A DNA stretch of 64,000 nucleotides from Blastocystis sp. Blastoise (GCA_039096225.1 JBBPEB010000007.1:744001-808000); one strand, 5' to 3'; counted from the first letter of the stretch, positions 15,042 through 37,979 are shown. A program made the numbers and translations. The notes: a model not told the origin generated them from the letters alone.

Positions 15042-15212
15042 GGAGTCTTCTTTATAACTGCTTTGTGGAATTTATAATTGTATTGTTTATTTAGTTCTAA
15101 ACGTTTAAGAATGTCAAAACAACTATCAAGTGAATTTCAAACAAACATTATTTATTTATAATGAAACACTAACATATATATATTTTTATAACATAAATTT
15201 TGTTTCTATATT

Positions 15213-17801
<2,589 letters not shown>

Positions 17802-18001
17802 GCTTAGTTTTCAATTAGTTTATAAAAACAAAAACAAAAATCTTATATTCCTAAAAATATTTAAAAAAATACTACAACCATTTCGAAAAACCATGATAAA
17901 ATGAAAACTGTTCTCAAACTATTTTTCTTATTCAATTGTAAGTCTATTTTATATCATCTTTTCCTCTAAACAATCTTTAGTGATTTAAAACTATCTTTGA
18001 A
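17802..18001. promoter_or_regulatory. Short bidirectional promoter region CWF19L2 / LSM8
   Basis: Only 200 bp separate the two divergent ATGs. The segment is AT-rich with no long repeat. Shared control of two splicing genes is inferred from the spacing. Confidence 0.5.
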
Positions 18002-18435
18002 ATGGCTGACGAACTGAAAAATCTCATTAATCGTATACTTTTTACTCTATTGTTTCATCACTTCTATAGAAAAAGTTCTCGTTATGACAAATGATGGAAG
18101 AACACTGATTGTATTCACTTTTTAAATATATAATTACTACTATTTTTTTTATTAGGGCGATTTAAGAGGTCTTGATCAAGTCACTAATATTGTTCTAGAA
18201 GATACTGTTGAACGTATATTCTCACCCACAGAACCTATGTCTGAACTTCACATTGGTGTCAATCTCATTAGAGGTGACGACGTGTACATATTCTTTTTTA
18301 ATTCTTCTATTCTATTATTCCTTCTCTATTTTATTTATATTTAGAGCAATCATCGGAGAATACTCTCCTGAAATCGATGAAGAAAGTGCAGTTTCCACAT
18401 TACATGGAGATCGTATCAAACGAATTGTTGTTTAA
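18002..18435 (+). CDS. LSM8: U6 snRNA-associated Sm-like protein LSM8
   Basis: Subunit specific to the nuclear LSM2-8 ring that binds the U6 3' end. Four exons: 18002-18032, 18070-18110, 18156-18283 and 18345-18435, all GT-AG and in frame. They give MADELKNLINQKVLVMTNDG, RTLIGDLRGLDQVTNIVLED (Sm1), ERIFSPTEPM, GVNLIRGDDVAIIGE (Sm2) and a tail ending DRIKRIVV. About 96 aa, as usual for LSM8. The NQKVLVMTNDGR and LIRGDDVAIIGE sequences separate it from LSM1. Confidence 0.97.
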
Positions 18436-18765
18436 TTTTTTTCTTGTTTTATATATATATATTTTTTGTTTTTATATAAATTTTTTTTCTGTTTGTTGTG
18501 TCTTCTATATTCTATATTACAATATATAAATTTGGCTCATTTCTATAACCATTTAATTATCTTATTTCCATGTTTGTATAGTTTCACTTTTGTTTTTATA
18601 TGATATTCTGCCTCATCATTTACAGACATCATAATGCATATAAAAAAAATTAAAAAAACTTTTTATTGAATAATCTCATCATGATAAAGACGAACTAACT
18701 CTTTTAAATGATAAATAATTTTTCATTTTTATTTTTTTGTTGTTTTCTTTTTTTTATCCACTTCA
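18436..18765. other. Intergenic region LSM8 / multi-UBL gene
   Basis: 330 bp of T-rich spacer between co-oriented genes; no feature recognised. Confidence 0.4.
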
Positions 18766-24475
<5,710 letters not shown>

Positions 24476-25007
24476 ATTACTTTTTATTACAATTATGTTT
24501 TATATATATTTTTATGTATTTTCTATTATATGTGTATTGTATTGTTATAATTGATATCACAAATACATAATTAAATGTTCATAACAAAACAAAATAAAAT
24601 AAATAATAAAAAATCTAATTATACGTAGGAAGTATTATATATAAATATAAATACATATAAATATAGAATAGGTTTAAAGAGAAACAAATGAAAGACGAAT
24701 ATAAATCATATAAAACAATAGTATATATATTTATATGAAAAGAGAACTAATATAAATACTATTATTGGAATACTAAAAACAATATAATTGAACAAATGAC
24801 TACAAATAGAAGCAGAAAAAGAATAGTTATTTATATATATATAAATCTATTTATCTATATATATACATATTTATATATAGAAACGAGTAATAAGAGTTGA
24901 ATAGCTGATATGATATATATATAAATAAATCATAAAATAAGGAAAAACAAATATGAGTAAATATAATAGTATTTCGAAATATTGAAATACTATTCCTCTT
25001 GTTTGGT
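24476..25007. other. Convergent intergenic region
   Basis: 532 bp of AT-rich sequence between the 3' ends of the multi-UBL gene and the PX gene. Contains several AATAAA-like signals; nothing else is seen. Confidence 0.4.
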
Positions 25008-28274
<3,267 letters not shown>

Positions 28275-28768
28275 CTTGTTGTTTCTATATTAAGTATTAG
28301 GGCAGACAATACAATAAATAGGAATGAAAACACACATTTTATGAATCTAACCCTTTTCTGTATCCGAATAGTTGCGGGAATCTTAGTTATTGGCGATATT
28401 TTTGAGTTTCTCCCATTATTTCTAGATATGTATACGCTTACAAAAAAAAAGAAAAGAAAACAAAATTAAGAATATTTCAACAGAGTTGAAACAATCTGAA
28501 TGAAGAATTGTGTTTTAAAAACTTGATGTACTTTCATTTCAACTTTTGAATAAAATGGTGACATTTATAGAGTTTTATAATCAAAGATTTTTTAATATGG
28601 CAAGTAATACTAATAAATTGAACATAGTTGTGACTGATCGTTATAGATGAATAACAAATGAATATAAAAACAACAAAGAATATCATTGATAATAACATAG
28701 AGATAAAATAACGTTTGCATGAAAGCAAGTATATTAAAGTTCATCTATGAAATGAAAGAATGAATAGT
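28275..28768. other. Intergenic region CCHC gene / PX gene
   Basis: About 490 bp between two co-oriented minus-strand genes. AT-rich without repeats; no gene seen. Confidence 0.4.
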
Positions 28769-29022
28769 TTAATTGGGGCATTCCTTAGCAGTATGTCCAG
28801 GTTGGTTGCATTTACGGCAGATAATAGGAGAAGGACATTCAGAAGCTTTGTGACCAGGTTGCTTGCAGTTACGGCAAATCATTTCGTTGGTACACTCAGA
28901 AGCCTTATGACCAGGTTGGCCACAGTTACGGCATACCATTTCATTAGTACAGTCAGCAGAAACGTGACCGAATTGACCACACTTGAAACTATAGAATAAA
29001 TAAATAAAATAAATAAATAAAA

Positions 29023-29065
<43 letters not shown>

Positions 29066-29671
29066 AATAAATAAATAAATAAATATAAATAAATAAATAT
29101 AAATAAATAAATAAATAAATAAATAAATATAAATAAATAAATAAATAAATAAATAAATATAAATAAATAATTATATATATATACCAGGTGACATTAGTGT
29201 TAGGCCTAAAGAAAGATAACAATAAATAATAAATTCAATAAAAATATAATAATAAATATGCTTCTTGTTAGGACAGTTCTTGGCATAATGTCCAGCTTGT
29301 TTACAGATGTAACAGACAACTTCACTATATGTATTGAAAGCAAATGAGATAAGTCATTTAAAAAAAATAAAGTTCTTTGTGAATAATAAATAAAAAATAC
29401 GATTGATTTTCATCATTTCTGGGTTGATCACGTCTGTTGTATCTATTGTAACGTCTAGGTCTGTAGGTATTTTCACCACTTTCAGTTTGAGAAGGACATT
29501 CTCTAGCAATATGGCCAACACCTCCACACTTATAACAACGCTTAGCATCAACAGGTTCATTGGTCTTTTCAGGACAATCTCTAGCAATATGACCGGTCTG
29601 TTTACAAATGTAACAAGTCTTTTCCTAAATGAATATATATAGCTTCAAAATGTATATAGAAATCATACCAT
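28769..29671 (-). CDS. CNBP/Gis2-type protein with seven CCHC zinc knuckles
   Basis: Single-stranded nucleic-acid-binding protein that in other eukaryotes promotes translation of bound mRNAs. Seven CX2CX4HX4C knuckles are visible: CYICKQTGHIARDC, CYKCGGVGHIAREC, CYICKQAGHYAKNC, CFKCGQFGHVSADC, CRNCGQPGHKASEC, CRNCKQPGHKASEC and CRKCNQPGHTAKEC. An Arg-rich linker (RPRRYNRYNRRDQPR) after the second replaces the RGG box of animal CNBP. Seven knuckles equal the animal count. The first exon is only the ATG (29671-29669), followed by an intron to 29616; the protein continues EKTCYICKQ. The intron after the third knuckle (29261-29206) starts GC and ends AG, and is 56 nt long. Another intron is filled by TAAA repeats (28990-29170). 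Confidence 0.93.
28990..29170 (+). repeat. (TAAA)n-type tract in a CCHC-gene intron
   Basis: About 180 bp of AAAT/TAAA units with occasional TAAAA and TATAAA variants, between two zinc-knuckle exons. Confidence 0.93.
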
Positions 29672-30733
29672 TTCTACACTCCTCTCAAAAAATAAAGGTA
29701 ATTAAAAGTAAAAAAAGTATACTCAAAAAGAATTAGAAAAATGGTTGGTTAAAAAATATGAAATCTCGCTTGGATGTCAGTGAAACACAAAGAATCGTGA
29801 TAATTATGGATCTTACTACAGAAAAACTACTGATTTTCATGAATATTCTTTTGATACATACACCCCAAAAAAAATTTTCAATTTAAATCCAAAGATGGTT
29901 GATTATCATACTTCATAACTATAGTGATTTCATTAAAGTATTATTAAAACATGGATTATTTACTTGTTTATGTTAATATTCATTGGAGAAGCAGTTAATA
30001 TATATAGCTATTGAAAGTCTGCTTTATAAATGATTTTGATACTATAATTGTTATTATTTTCTATTTGCTTTTAAATAAGTTCGATAATGAGGTAAATTAT
30101 GTCACTTTGACAATTCTGTATCATAGAAATTCATATAATAAGACTTATATCGTTAGAACTGTAGATATAGAAGACTTTTCAATTCTTTTTTCTTTGAAAA
30201 GGTATAAAATGAGTCTCTGGAATGTAAAGATGAATATGATACTGAGGATCAGAGCAAAGAAATTGTTTTAAAGATATATTCTATCACAAGTTGCGTTTTT
30301 ATGATTATTTTTGTTAATAATAAGTATAATATTTCAATTGAAAAGTGATTCCGAAAAATATTAGAGTTGATACTCATAGTTTAAAAAAATAAATTTGAAG
30401 TAATTTGAGAATCATAGATGAAATCCGAAATATTTTTTCAATATGAACATATAATATAATTTAAAACATTCTCTAAAACAATATTAGAAGTTATTTACAA
30501 TGATTGTATTTACAAGAATTGAGTAATTGGTCTCTATAAGATAGAAAATAGAAAAAGATAAATACATGAATAAAATAGAGAAATAGGTATTTAATCTAGA
30601 ATAATCATGATTATAAAAATTATGATGGGAAAAGGCGTATTTAGAAAATTGAAAAATGGTTGTTTTTCTTTAATTAAAACGAAGTGATTTATTGTATTAC
30701 TTGGTTTCTTCTAATTGATAATTCTGAATAATA
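29672..30733. other. Divergent intergenic region CCHC gene / SmD3
   Basis: About 1.06 kb, AT-rich and non-repetitive. An 86-codon frame at 30011-30271 opens at a non-ATG codon and shows no family resemblance, so it is not called. Confidence 0.4.
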
Positions 30734-31048
30734 ATGAGCGGCAGTATACCTATAAAGTTATTACATGAAGGTGAAGGTAACACAGTGTTTCTTGAATTAC
30801 AATCAGGTGAGAAATACAGAGGTCATTTATTAAGTGCTGAAGATACTATGAATTGCCATCTCACAAATGTGTCTATGAGAGACCGATGTGGCAAAGTTTC
30901 AAAGTTAGAAACTGTATTCATTCGTGGTAGTACTATTCGTTATATTGTTTTACCAGATATATTAAAGAACTCTCCTATGTTCCAAAAAGTACAAAAAATG
31001 AAGGAAGCTAGAGATGAAAAAGAAAATGCTAAAAATAAAAAGAAGTAA
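30734..31048 (+). CDS. SNRPD3: Small nuclear ribonucleoprotein Sm D3
   Basis: Core subunit of the Sm ring on U1, U2, U4 and U5 snRNAs. A single uninterrupted exon, unusual here, of 104 codons. It reads MSGSIPIKLLHEGEGNTVFL, then ELQSGEKYRGHLLSAEDTMN (Sm1), CHLTNVSMRDRCGKVSKLE, and VFIRGSTIRYIVLPDILKNS (Sm2). The order and spacing match SmD3. The C-terminal tail is lysine-rich (KMKEARDEKENAKNKKK) and lacks the Gly-Arg repeats found in animal, plant and many fungal SmD3 proteins. Confidence 0.97.
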   Translation: MSGSIPIKLLHEGEGNTVFLELQSGEKYRGHLLSAEDTMNCHLTNVSMRDRCGKVSKLETVFIRGSTIRYIVLPDILKNSPMFQKVQKMKEARDEKENAKNKKK

Positions 31049-31358
31049 TTTATGTTCTATTCTTATATTGTTTCTTGTTTTTCTTATGAATATTTATGAA
31101 TATAAGTGTATAGTCTTTATAATTAATGTGTATGTATATGACTTTCATTTGTTTTTTGTTTTTGTATTATTTTTCAAAAGGTTTCTTAAATATATATTTT
31201 TAAAACTCATTCTTTTCCTTATAAATTGGTAATAAAGATTACTCTATGTTTGAATAGATTTTATTCATTTGATACATAAAAACTTATAGAATGATTGCTT
31301 GAAGTTATAAAAGAAAAATAGCAATAATAGTAATATCAAATATTTATAAGGATAATTT
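31049..31358. other. Convergent intergenic region SmD3 / coiled-coil gene
   Basis: 310 bp of AT-rich sequence between two convergent 3' ends; nothing recognised. Confidence 0.4.
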
Positions 31359-32427
31359 TTATAAATTGGCTTTTTGTTCCCATCTTTCTTTTGCCATAAA
31401 CCTATATAGAGAATATATATATAAATAGTAGAACATTATATAAGATTCTAATAAATACCTCCAAGAAGCTTTAGCAACATATTTTTCCAACTCTTTCTTT
31501 CGTTCATCCTAATCATATATAATTTAGATAATATTGATAATAATAATTATAAAATAGATAATAAATAGATAATTAATTTTAATAGAATATTTATTTTTAA
31601 ATAGAATAATAAAATAAAATTAATAGAATAATTAATTTTTAATAGAATAATTAATTTTTAATAAAATGATTTATTTTTTAATAGAATAATTAATTTTAAT
31701 AGAATGATTATTTTTTAATAGAATAATAAAATAAAACTAAAAGAATAATAATAAATTTAAAATATATAAATTAAATATATATAATGTTAATATACTAAAT
31801 AAAAATATATCTTTATTAAAATATACTTTTGTTTCAATTTCATAATCAGCTTTTTTACCTGCTACTTGTGCTGCTTTTAGTAATTTATATTCAGAATATT
31901 CTTTACTAACTCTCTCTGCTTCTTTAAAATTACATTCATTTAAATATTGATCAATTTCTTTCTCATATTCTTTCTACGTAAATAATGAATAAAAAAACTA
32001 ATGATTCATTTATAGATTTATGTATATAGACATAGAACTATATACTTCTTTTTCACTCTTTTCATAATAGGGTTTATTAGATATATTAAAATTCTTTAAA
32101 AATAGAACAGTTCTTTCAGGTATATCTGACTTCTATATATATATTAATTATATTGATCGGAATGATCAATATTCAATTACATTTGACGAATTCTTTTCTT
32201 TTTGCTTATTTAATCCTATCCTTTCTTTTTTATCTATATATAATATATTAATTTATTATTCATAACATTAATATTTGACAAAAAATACGTGATTTATTCT
32301 TCTTTGTGGTAGTTTTGCTTATGAATTTTGTTGATTCTTCTTCAGATACTCGTGATTTCGATTTTAATTCTTGTAAACGTTTCAAATATTCTTGTTTACT
32401 TGATAACTTTGATGATTGATTTTCCAT
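31359..32427 (-). CDS. Uncharacterised small coiled-coil protein, Lys/Glu-rich
   Basis: Six exons with GT-AG introns give about 180 residues with no recognised family. It begins MENQSSKLSSKQEYLKRLQE, then Lys-rich sequence (KKERIGLNKQKEKNSSN), SDIPERTVLFLKNFNISNKP, a long charged helix (KEYEKEIDQYLNECNFKEAE, RVSKEYSEYKLLKAAQVAGK, DERKKELEKYVAKASW) and ends RFMAKERWEQKANL then TAA. The composition resembles small spliceosome-associated coiled-coil proteins, but no signature residue settles this. The introns are long, repetitive AT sequence (31510-31800). Confidence 0.7.
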
Positions 32428-32739
32428 TCTAAAGTTTTCTGTAGAGTTATTTCAATTGCTGAATAAGCTATTCCTGTTGTTTTATAGTAAAATTTAAATT
32501 GAAAGAGTCTGTTTATGAAACTTATAAAATTTGTAGTGTGTTCCAGTCGATTCCCGTAACTATGTATATCACTTTTCTTTTTGCTATTTTTGTCATTAGA
32601 ATAAATAAATTCATATAGTTTCGTATCAAACAACATGAGAAAATGAAGCATTCATTATATCAAAAACTAAAAAGTATAAAAAACTAAAAAACAGGTAGTT
32701 TTTTAGGAAGGTTTTAAAGTAGAAACACTAATAGACAAC
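32428..32739. other. Divergent intergenic region
   Basis: 312 bp between the start of the coiled-coil gene and the next gene. AT-rich; open frames reaching into it lack support. Confidence 0.35.
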
Positions 32740-34363
32740 ATGGCTGGCTTCTTTTCTATAGAAAAACGTATTCATTGACCCTATTTACATAGATGAAAAA
32801 ATGAAAATGTCCTTCAGAACAAGTGAATAATCACGGTTATTTCTTATTCAATAGAAGAATCGTTACTTTTCTAGCCAATCATCAAGAAGATATCATTTTC
32901 GTCGTGTCTTTATTGGGATTTCATCAGGTGCTTTCATTTTGTTCCATAAAAGAATTAGGTCCAGGTGACAAACCAGTCGTCATTCAGGATTATTCACTTC
33001 ATTATTTTTTCTGTTCGTCATATTTCTTTTATTTATTTGGAAAGAGTATTTTATTGCAAATGAGCGGGTAAGTTTTTATTCTCTTAATTTATATATACAT
33101 TTTATAGTTATCGTAATTTAAGTAAGTAATGTGTCATTTGATTCATCTAGTGTGATTTTATAGAAATTGCTAAAGATTATTTTAAGGAAAATAACAAACA
33201 TGGAATAGGGAAGTCTAATTCGGAATCTAAAAAGTATATAAGTTTTTTTTAGAAATACTGTGATTGTTATAGTTTTTTCTAATTTTTTTAAAGATTACAT
33301 TTTTAAAAATTAAGTTTTATTATTATATAAATGTAATCATATTTATGATCACAAGTTATATGTTGTAATTTTTACTATTTTTTTTTTGTATAGAATCAGT
33401 CCATATGGTCGTAGTTATCTTATGAATCCATTAAGAACAAAGAATTTATCGATTCTTTCAACACTTAATAAAGATTCTACTCATCATTTATATCATATAA
33501 ACAATCAAGCCATTTGTATATTTTTATTTATTTGCTAGATTAGTATTATTATATGTTTTCATTATTATTATATGTTAAATTATTATTATATGCTAAATTA
33601 TTATTATATTTTTATTATTATTATATGTTTTCATTATTATTATATTTTCATTATTATTATATGTTAAATTATTATTATATGTTTTTATTATTATTATATA
33701 TTTTCATTATTATTATATTTTCATTATTATATATCTTCATTATTATTATATATTTTCATTATTATTATATTTTCATTATTATTATTATATTTTCATTATT
33801 ATTATATTTTCATTATTATTTATTGTAAATATAACTATAAAAGATTTCCCTTTTTTTCTTGACTATAATACTATACTTTTATTCTATATATAGTGAGAAA
33901 TGAGACAAGCCTTCAACGTTTAAGTCAACTAGTAACATCTTCTAATTATAGAAGTAAACATGCAAGAACTTTATTATATGGACCTTCATATAATGAAAAT
34001 TCTTCGATTTCTTTACATATTCCTAAAACAATGAGTTCTATCACAGATATTTCAAATGACAAACCTATTCATATTATTGTATTTTTATAAATATTTATTT
34101 AGAGTCAAGATATATTATTAATATATATATATAAAATACTCTATATATACTATTTAGGTTCCTACTGAGAAGACTGAACAACCGAGAAGAAGACGAGCTT
34201 CATCTATCGAAGTATATAATATATATATATTACAAAAATATTATTATTATATATATATTTTTAGATTTTAACTATGATGGATTCAACACATAAAATGTTA
34301 AGTAATGTTATTCAGACGAACTCTAAACAAAATGAATCAGAAAAGAAATCAGACTTTGAATAA
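32740..34363 (+). CDS. Uncharacterised protein with hydrophobic N-terminal segment
   Basis: Not recognised. ATG 32740 opens MAGFFSIEK; a short intron (32769-32818) must be removed to reach QVNNHGYFLFNRRIVTFLAN and EDIIFVVSLLGFHQ. Next are ELGPGDKPVVIQDYS and a hydrophobic, aromatic stretch LHYFFCSSYFFYLFGKSILL that could be a membrane segment. A small exon near 33163-33230 (EIAKDYFKENNKHGIGKSNS) splices in phase to ISPYGRSYLMNPLRTKNL. The remainder is Ser/Asn-rich with a basic patch PRRRRASSIE, and ends ESEKKSDFE then TAA. About 270 residues over about six exons. The intron from about 33520 to 33893 is filled with TTATTATTATATTTTCA repeats. Exon joins are inferred from frame and GT-AG ends. 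Confidence 0.6.
33540..33826 (+). repeat. TTATTATTATATTTTCA-type repeat in an intron
   Basis: About 290 bp of imperfect 17-21 bp units built from TTATTATTATAT plus TTTTCA or GTTAAA. It occupies one intron of the uncharacterised gene at 32740-34363. Confidence 0.8.
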
Positions 34364-34949
34364 TTATATTATCTATTATTTTTTTTTATTTCATACATCT
34401 ATCAATTTCTTTTTGATATATATATATATATTTAAAAAATATTTAGTTAAATTTATTGTCTATTTATACACAATTCCATCTTTTTTTTTTGCTAGTTGCT
34501 TTTTAAAAAATTATTTATTATTATATATATTTGTATCATAGTCTATTTAATTACTCTCATACATACATAAGTTATGCTTTATATTGCTTAAGCTCTAATT
34601 TAGTTTAATTGTTGCTTGCTTTCTTGCTTTTTTGTGTTTTGTTTGAATAATTGCTTATCATTTATTAGTTGAAGAATAATATCAATGACAATAAGATACT
34701 TAGTTAAAATAAAAAACAATCCTAAACAACACAAATAAAAAAATCATTTTAAAACAGAAACCAGGAATATCATGAATATAAGGTACATATATAAGAAAAG
34801 GATCCTAAATGTTTTTAGAAATTTATAATTTACCTTGGGGATTCTTTTTTTATATAAGAGATATAAAACAATAGTGGACTCTATTATTCATACAATATTT
34901 TCCTTTTTTATATATTGTTTTGGCTTTAATTTCTTCTGGATACAAAAAA
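34364..34949. other. Intergenic region before SEC13
   Basis: About 590 bp, AT-rich with no gene seen. The open frame running into SEC13 from the left starts at a non-ATG codon. Confidence 0.4.
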
Positions 34950-35630
34950 ATGGCAAATAACTATATGACTGTTGATACACAACACTCTGATATGATCCAT
35001 GATGCTCAATTTGATTATTATGGAACTTTATTAGCAACTTGTTCATCAGATGAGAAGATCAAAGTATACAAATTGTTAAAGCAACCTGTATTATTTACTG
35101 AAATATCTGAGTATATTGATGAACTTCTCATATTATTTTTTTGAATATATCTATTTTATTTCTCTTACTATGTTAAGTATAATTATATGAAAATAAATGA
35201 ATTATTTATAGACATCATGGACCTGTATGGAGAGTTGCTTGGGCTCATCCCATTTTTGGTACTATTTTAGCTTCTTGTTCTTATGATTCTATTGTCAAGA
35301 TTTTTTCTATTGAACCTGATGGAAGCTATACTACATTATATTCTTATGAAAATCATAAAAGTTCAGGTATTTTAAAATATTTTGATATTTATTATATAAA
35401 TATATTTGTTTTCATTATTTTAATTTAAAATGATTTTATATTTTATTATAGTAAATTCTATATCTTGGGCTCCTCGTGAATTTGGTTTATGCTTAGCTTG
35501 TGCTTCTTCTGATGGCTCTGTCTCAATTATTAGTAGAAAAGGTAATATATATATTTATTTTATTATTGATTATTCTATTAGATCTATGTTATTTTATTCT
35601 ATATATAAATAATAATATATAAGTTATAAA

Positions 35631-35662
<32 letters not shown>

Positions 35663-36693
35663 GATGATCAAGTATGGCAGAGTAAAGTTATTAGTGTATC
35701 TACTGTTGGTTGTAATAGTATCTCTTTTGCTCCTTATAGACATATTGGATCCGAAGTATATATATAATAATATAGATTAATTAGTATTAAATATAATATA
35801 TAAAGAAATAATGATTATTATATATATATATTAATAGGAATCAAATAATATATATATGCGTATTGCTGTTGGTTGTTCAGATGCTTGCATTTATATCTAT
35901 AAGTATATTATATTATATTATATTATATTTTTAAAAATAAATAATATATATAATATATATTTTTTAGATATAAAAATTGTTTGAATATAATAATATTAAT
36001 AATATATATAGATGTAAAGCTGAAGGTGGTGAATGGGAATTAGATACTAAATTAATAGGTCATTCTGATTGGGTACGTGATGTTGTTTGGTCTCCTTATA
36101 CTGGTGTTCCTTATAATCTTATTGCTTCTTGTGGTAAAGTATGTTATATATATTATAGATATATATATAACTATATTTAACTATTTATATTATAAAATAA
36201 AAAATTATAAAAGTATTTGTATCATAAAATATATTATAATTATATAACAATATATTTATATCATCAATTATAATATATATAATATATTTCATATAAACAA
36301 AGCAACAATACTAATTATATATATATATATATATAAATATACATTTTTAATCTATAGGATAATAAATTATATATATGGAGTCAAAAAGCTAATGAAGAAT
36401 GGGTTTCTACTTTAATTAAAACATTTGACACAAATCTTTGGAGAGCTTCGTGGAGTCTTACTGGAAATCTTTTATCTGTATTTATTTTATTTTTGTATTC
36501 AATAATAATAATATTAATAATAATATTAATAATAATATTAATAATAATATTAATCATAATAATAATAATAAATATAATAATATATTTTATTCATTCTTTA
36601 TAGGTTACTTCAGGAACTCAAGAAGTTACTATTTGGAAGGAATCTTTTGAAGGTAAATGGGAAGTTATTAGCGATTCTTTAGTTGAAAATTAA
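34950..36693 (+). CDS. SEC13: SEC13, WD-repeat subunit of COPII coat and nuclear pore
   Basis: Six-bladed open beta-propeller that pairs with SEC31 in COPII and with the NUP84/NUP107 complex. About nine exons. ATG 34950 gives [187 protein letters not shown], ending [11 protein letters not shown] then TAA. The [12 protein letters not shown] blade and the overall order are diagnostic. Introns are 60-250 nt with GT-AG ends. Confidence 0.97.
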
Positions 36694-36985
36694 AAAAAAT
36701 ATCAATCTTCATTTTCTATCAATATTATTCATTATATTTATTTTTATATACATGTGGTTTCAAAAAACATAATAATTACAAAATTGTTGCTTTAAATGCA
36801 TTTTACAATAAGTTGTGTACTAGAAGATTTTATTGTTTTTTTGAAAAAAGACAAATATTAAATAAAAAAAAAAAAATGTTCAATTTGTGTATAAAAGTAA
36901 ACAGAAGAGTTACAAAACAGATGTATATCAAACAACTAGATTAGTTGCGAACACACGTTTGAAGATATACTTAGATATAGTTAAT
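36694..36985. other. Convergent intergenic region SEC13 / NAC-alpha
   Basis: About 290 bp with an A-run near 36862-36876. No gene. Confidence 0.4.
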
Positions 36986-37979
36986 TTATTCAGTAAGAGA
37001 CATAATAGCATTGACCATATCACCATTGCTCTTCTTGATAGCAGCAATAGCCTTATTACGGGTACAACTAGTTTGTTCCATAACGAAGGAAATATCGGAG
37101 TCTTCAATACCAGTAGCATCAACTTCTTCTTCATCAGCAGGTTCTTCAGCAGTAGCTACAGCAGCTTCAGGAGCAGCCTATATATGTATATATATATATA
37201 GAAATAATAAATAAAAAAATAATTATATCAAAAAGGCTGAAGAAGAAATAATAATAATAATAAAAATAATAATAATAAATAAATAAATAAAAAAATAATA
37301 AATAAAAAAAAAAAAATAATAATAATAAAAAAACAAATAAATAATAACATTAATAATAATAAATGCAGGTTTTTGAGTAGCAATACTCTTGGCAGCAGCT
37401 TCAGCAGCTCTGGCTTGAGGGGTAATATCTTCTACCTTAATATCACCGAAAATAACATAAGAACTGGTTTCAGGAGCCTTGAAAACATCAGGTTGGTTTA
37501 CAGAGAAAACAGTATATAAATAATAAATTAAAAACCTGATTATTATTGATATTTTATTCTTTTTTTATAAAAAAAAAAAAAAATAATAATATAATATAAA
37601 TACATATCTATCTAATTAAATTTATTTCTAATATAATTATAAACATCATTTTTATAAAGAAAAAAAATATAGAATCTGAAAAAAAGATAAATGAAGAATA
37701 AATGATGGAAAATAGTATATATACAGTGGCATCTTTCTTCATAGCAACACGGAGAACACCGGGAACATGGGTTAAACCAAGCTTTAAGAGAGCTTTACGG
37801 GCTTTCTTTTCATTTCTGCTTTGTTTACCAGCTCTCATAGATCCTTGAGGAACTTCGACGTTTTCGTCTTCAGAGTGAACTTCTTCAATTTCCTTAGGTT
37901 CGGTTTCTTCCTATTTTATGCTCATTTATATAAATTTTTATGTATATACAACAGTAGGTTTGGTATTTTCTTCAACCAT
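36986..37979 (-). CDS. NACA: Nascent polypeptide-associated complex subunit alpha
   Basis: Ribosome-associated chaperone subunit at the exit tunnel. Four exons on the minus strand. Exon 1 gives [10 protein letters not shown]; exon 2 gives an acidic leader, then [20 protein letters not shown] and [15 protein letters not shown] (NAC core). Exon 3 (37510-37367) gives [39 protein letters not shown]. Exon 4 (37177-36986) gives a C-terminal [44 protein letters not shown] then TAA. The NAC core plus UBA is diagnostic of the alpha subunit. The intron between exons 2 and 3 has no AG at its 3' edge, and the one between exons 3 and 4 starts GC. Confidence 0.95.

Noticed and set aside
30011-30271. 86-codon plus-strand frame in the CCHC/SmD3 spacer
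   Set aside because: It does not open at ATG, has no family resemblance and no neighbouring exons.
31359-32427. Assignment of the coiled-coil gene to SYF2 or CCDC12/Cwf18
   Set aside because: The general composition is similar, but the conserved blocks of those families could not be aligned.
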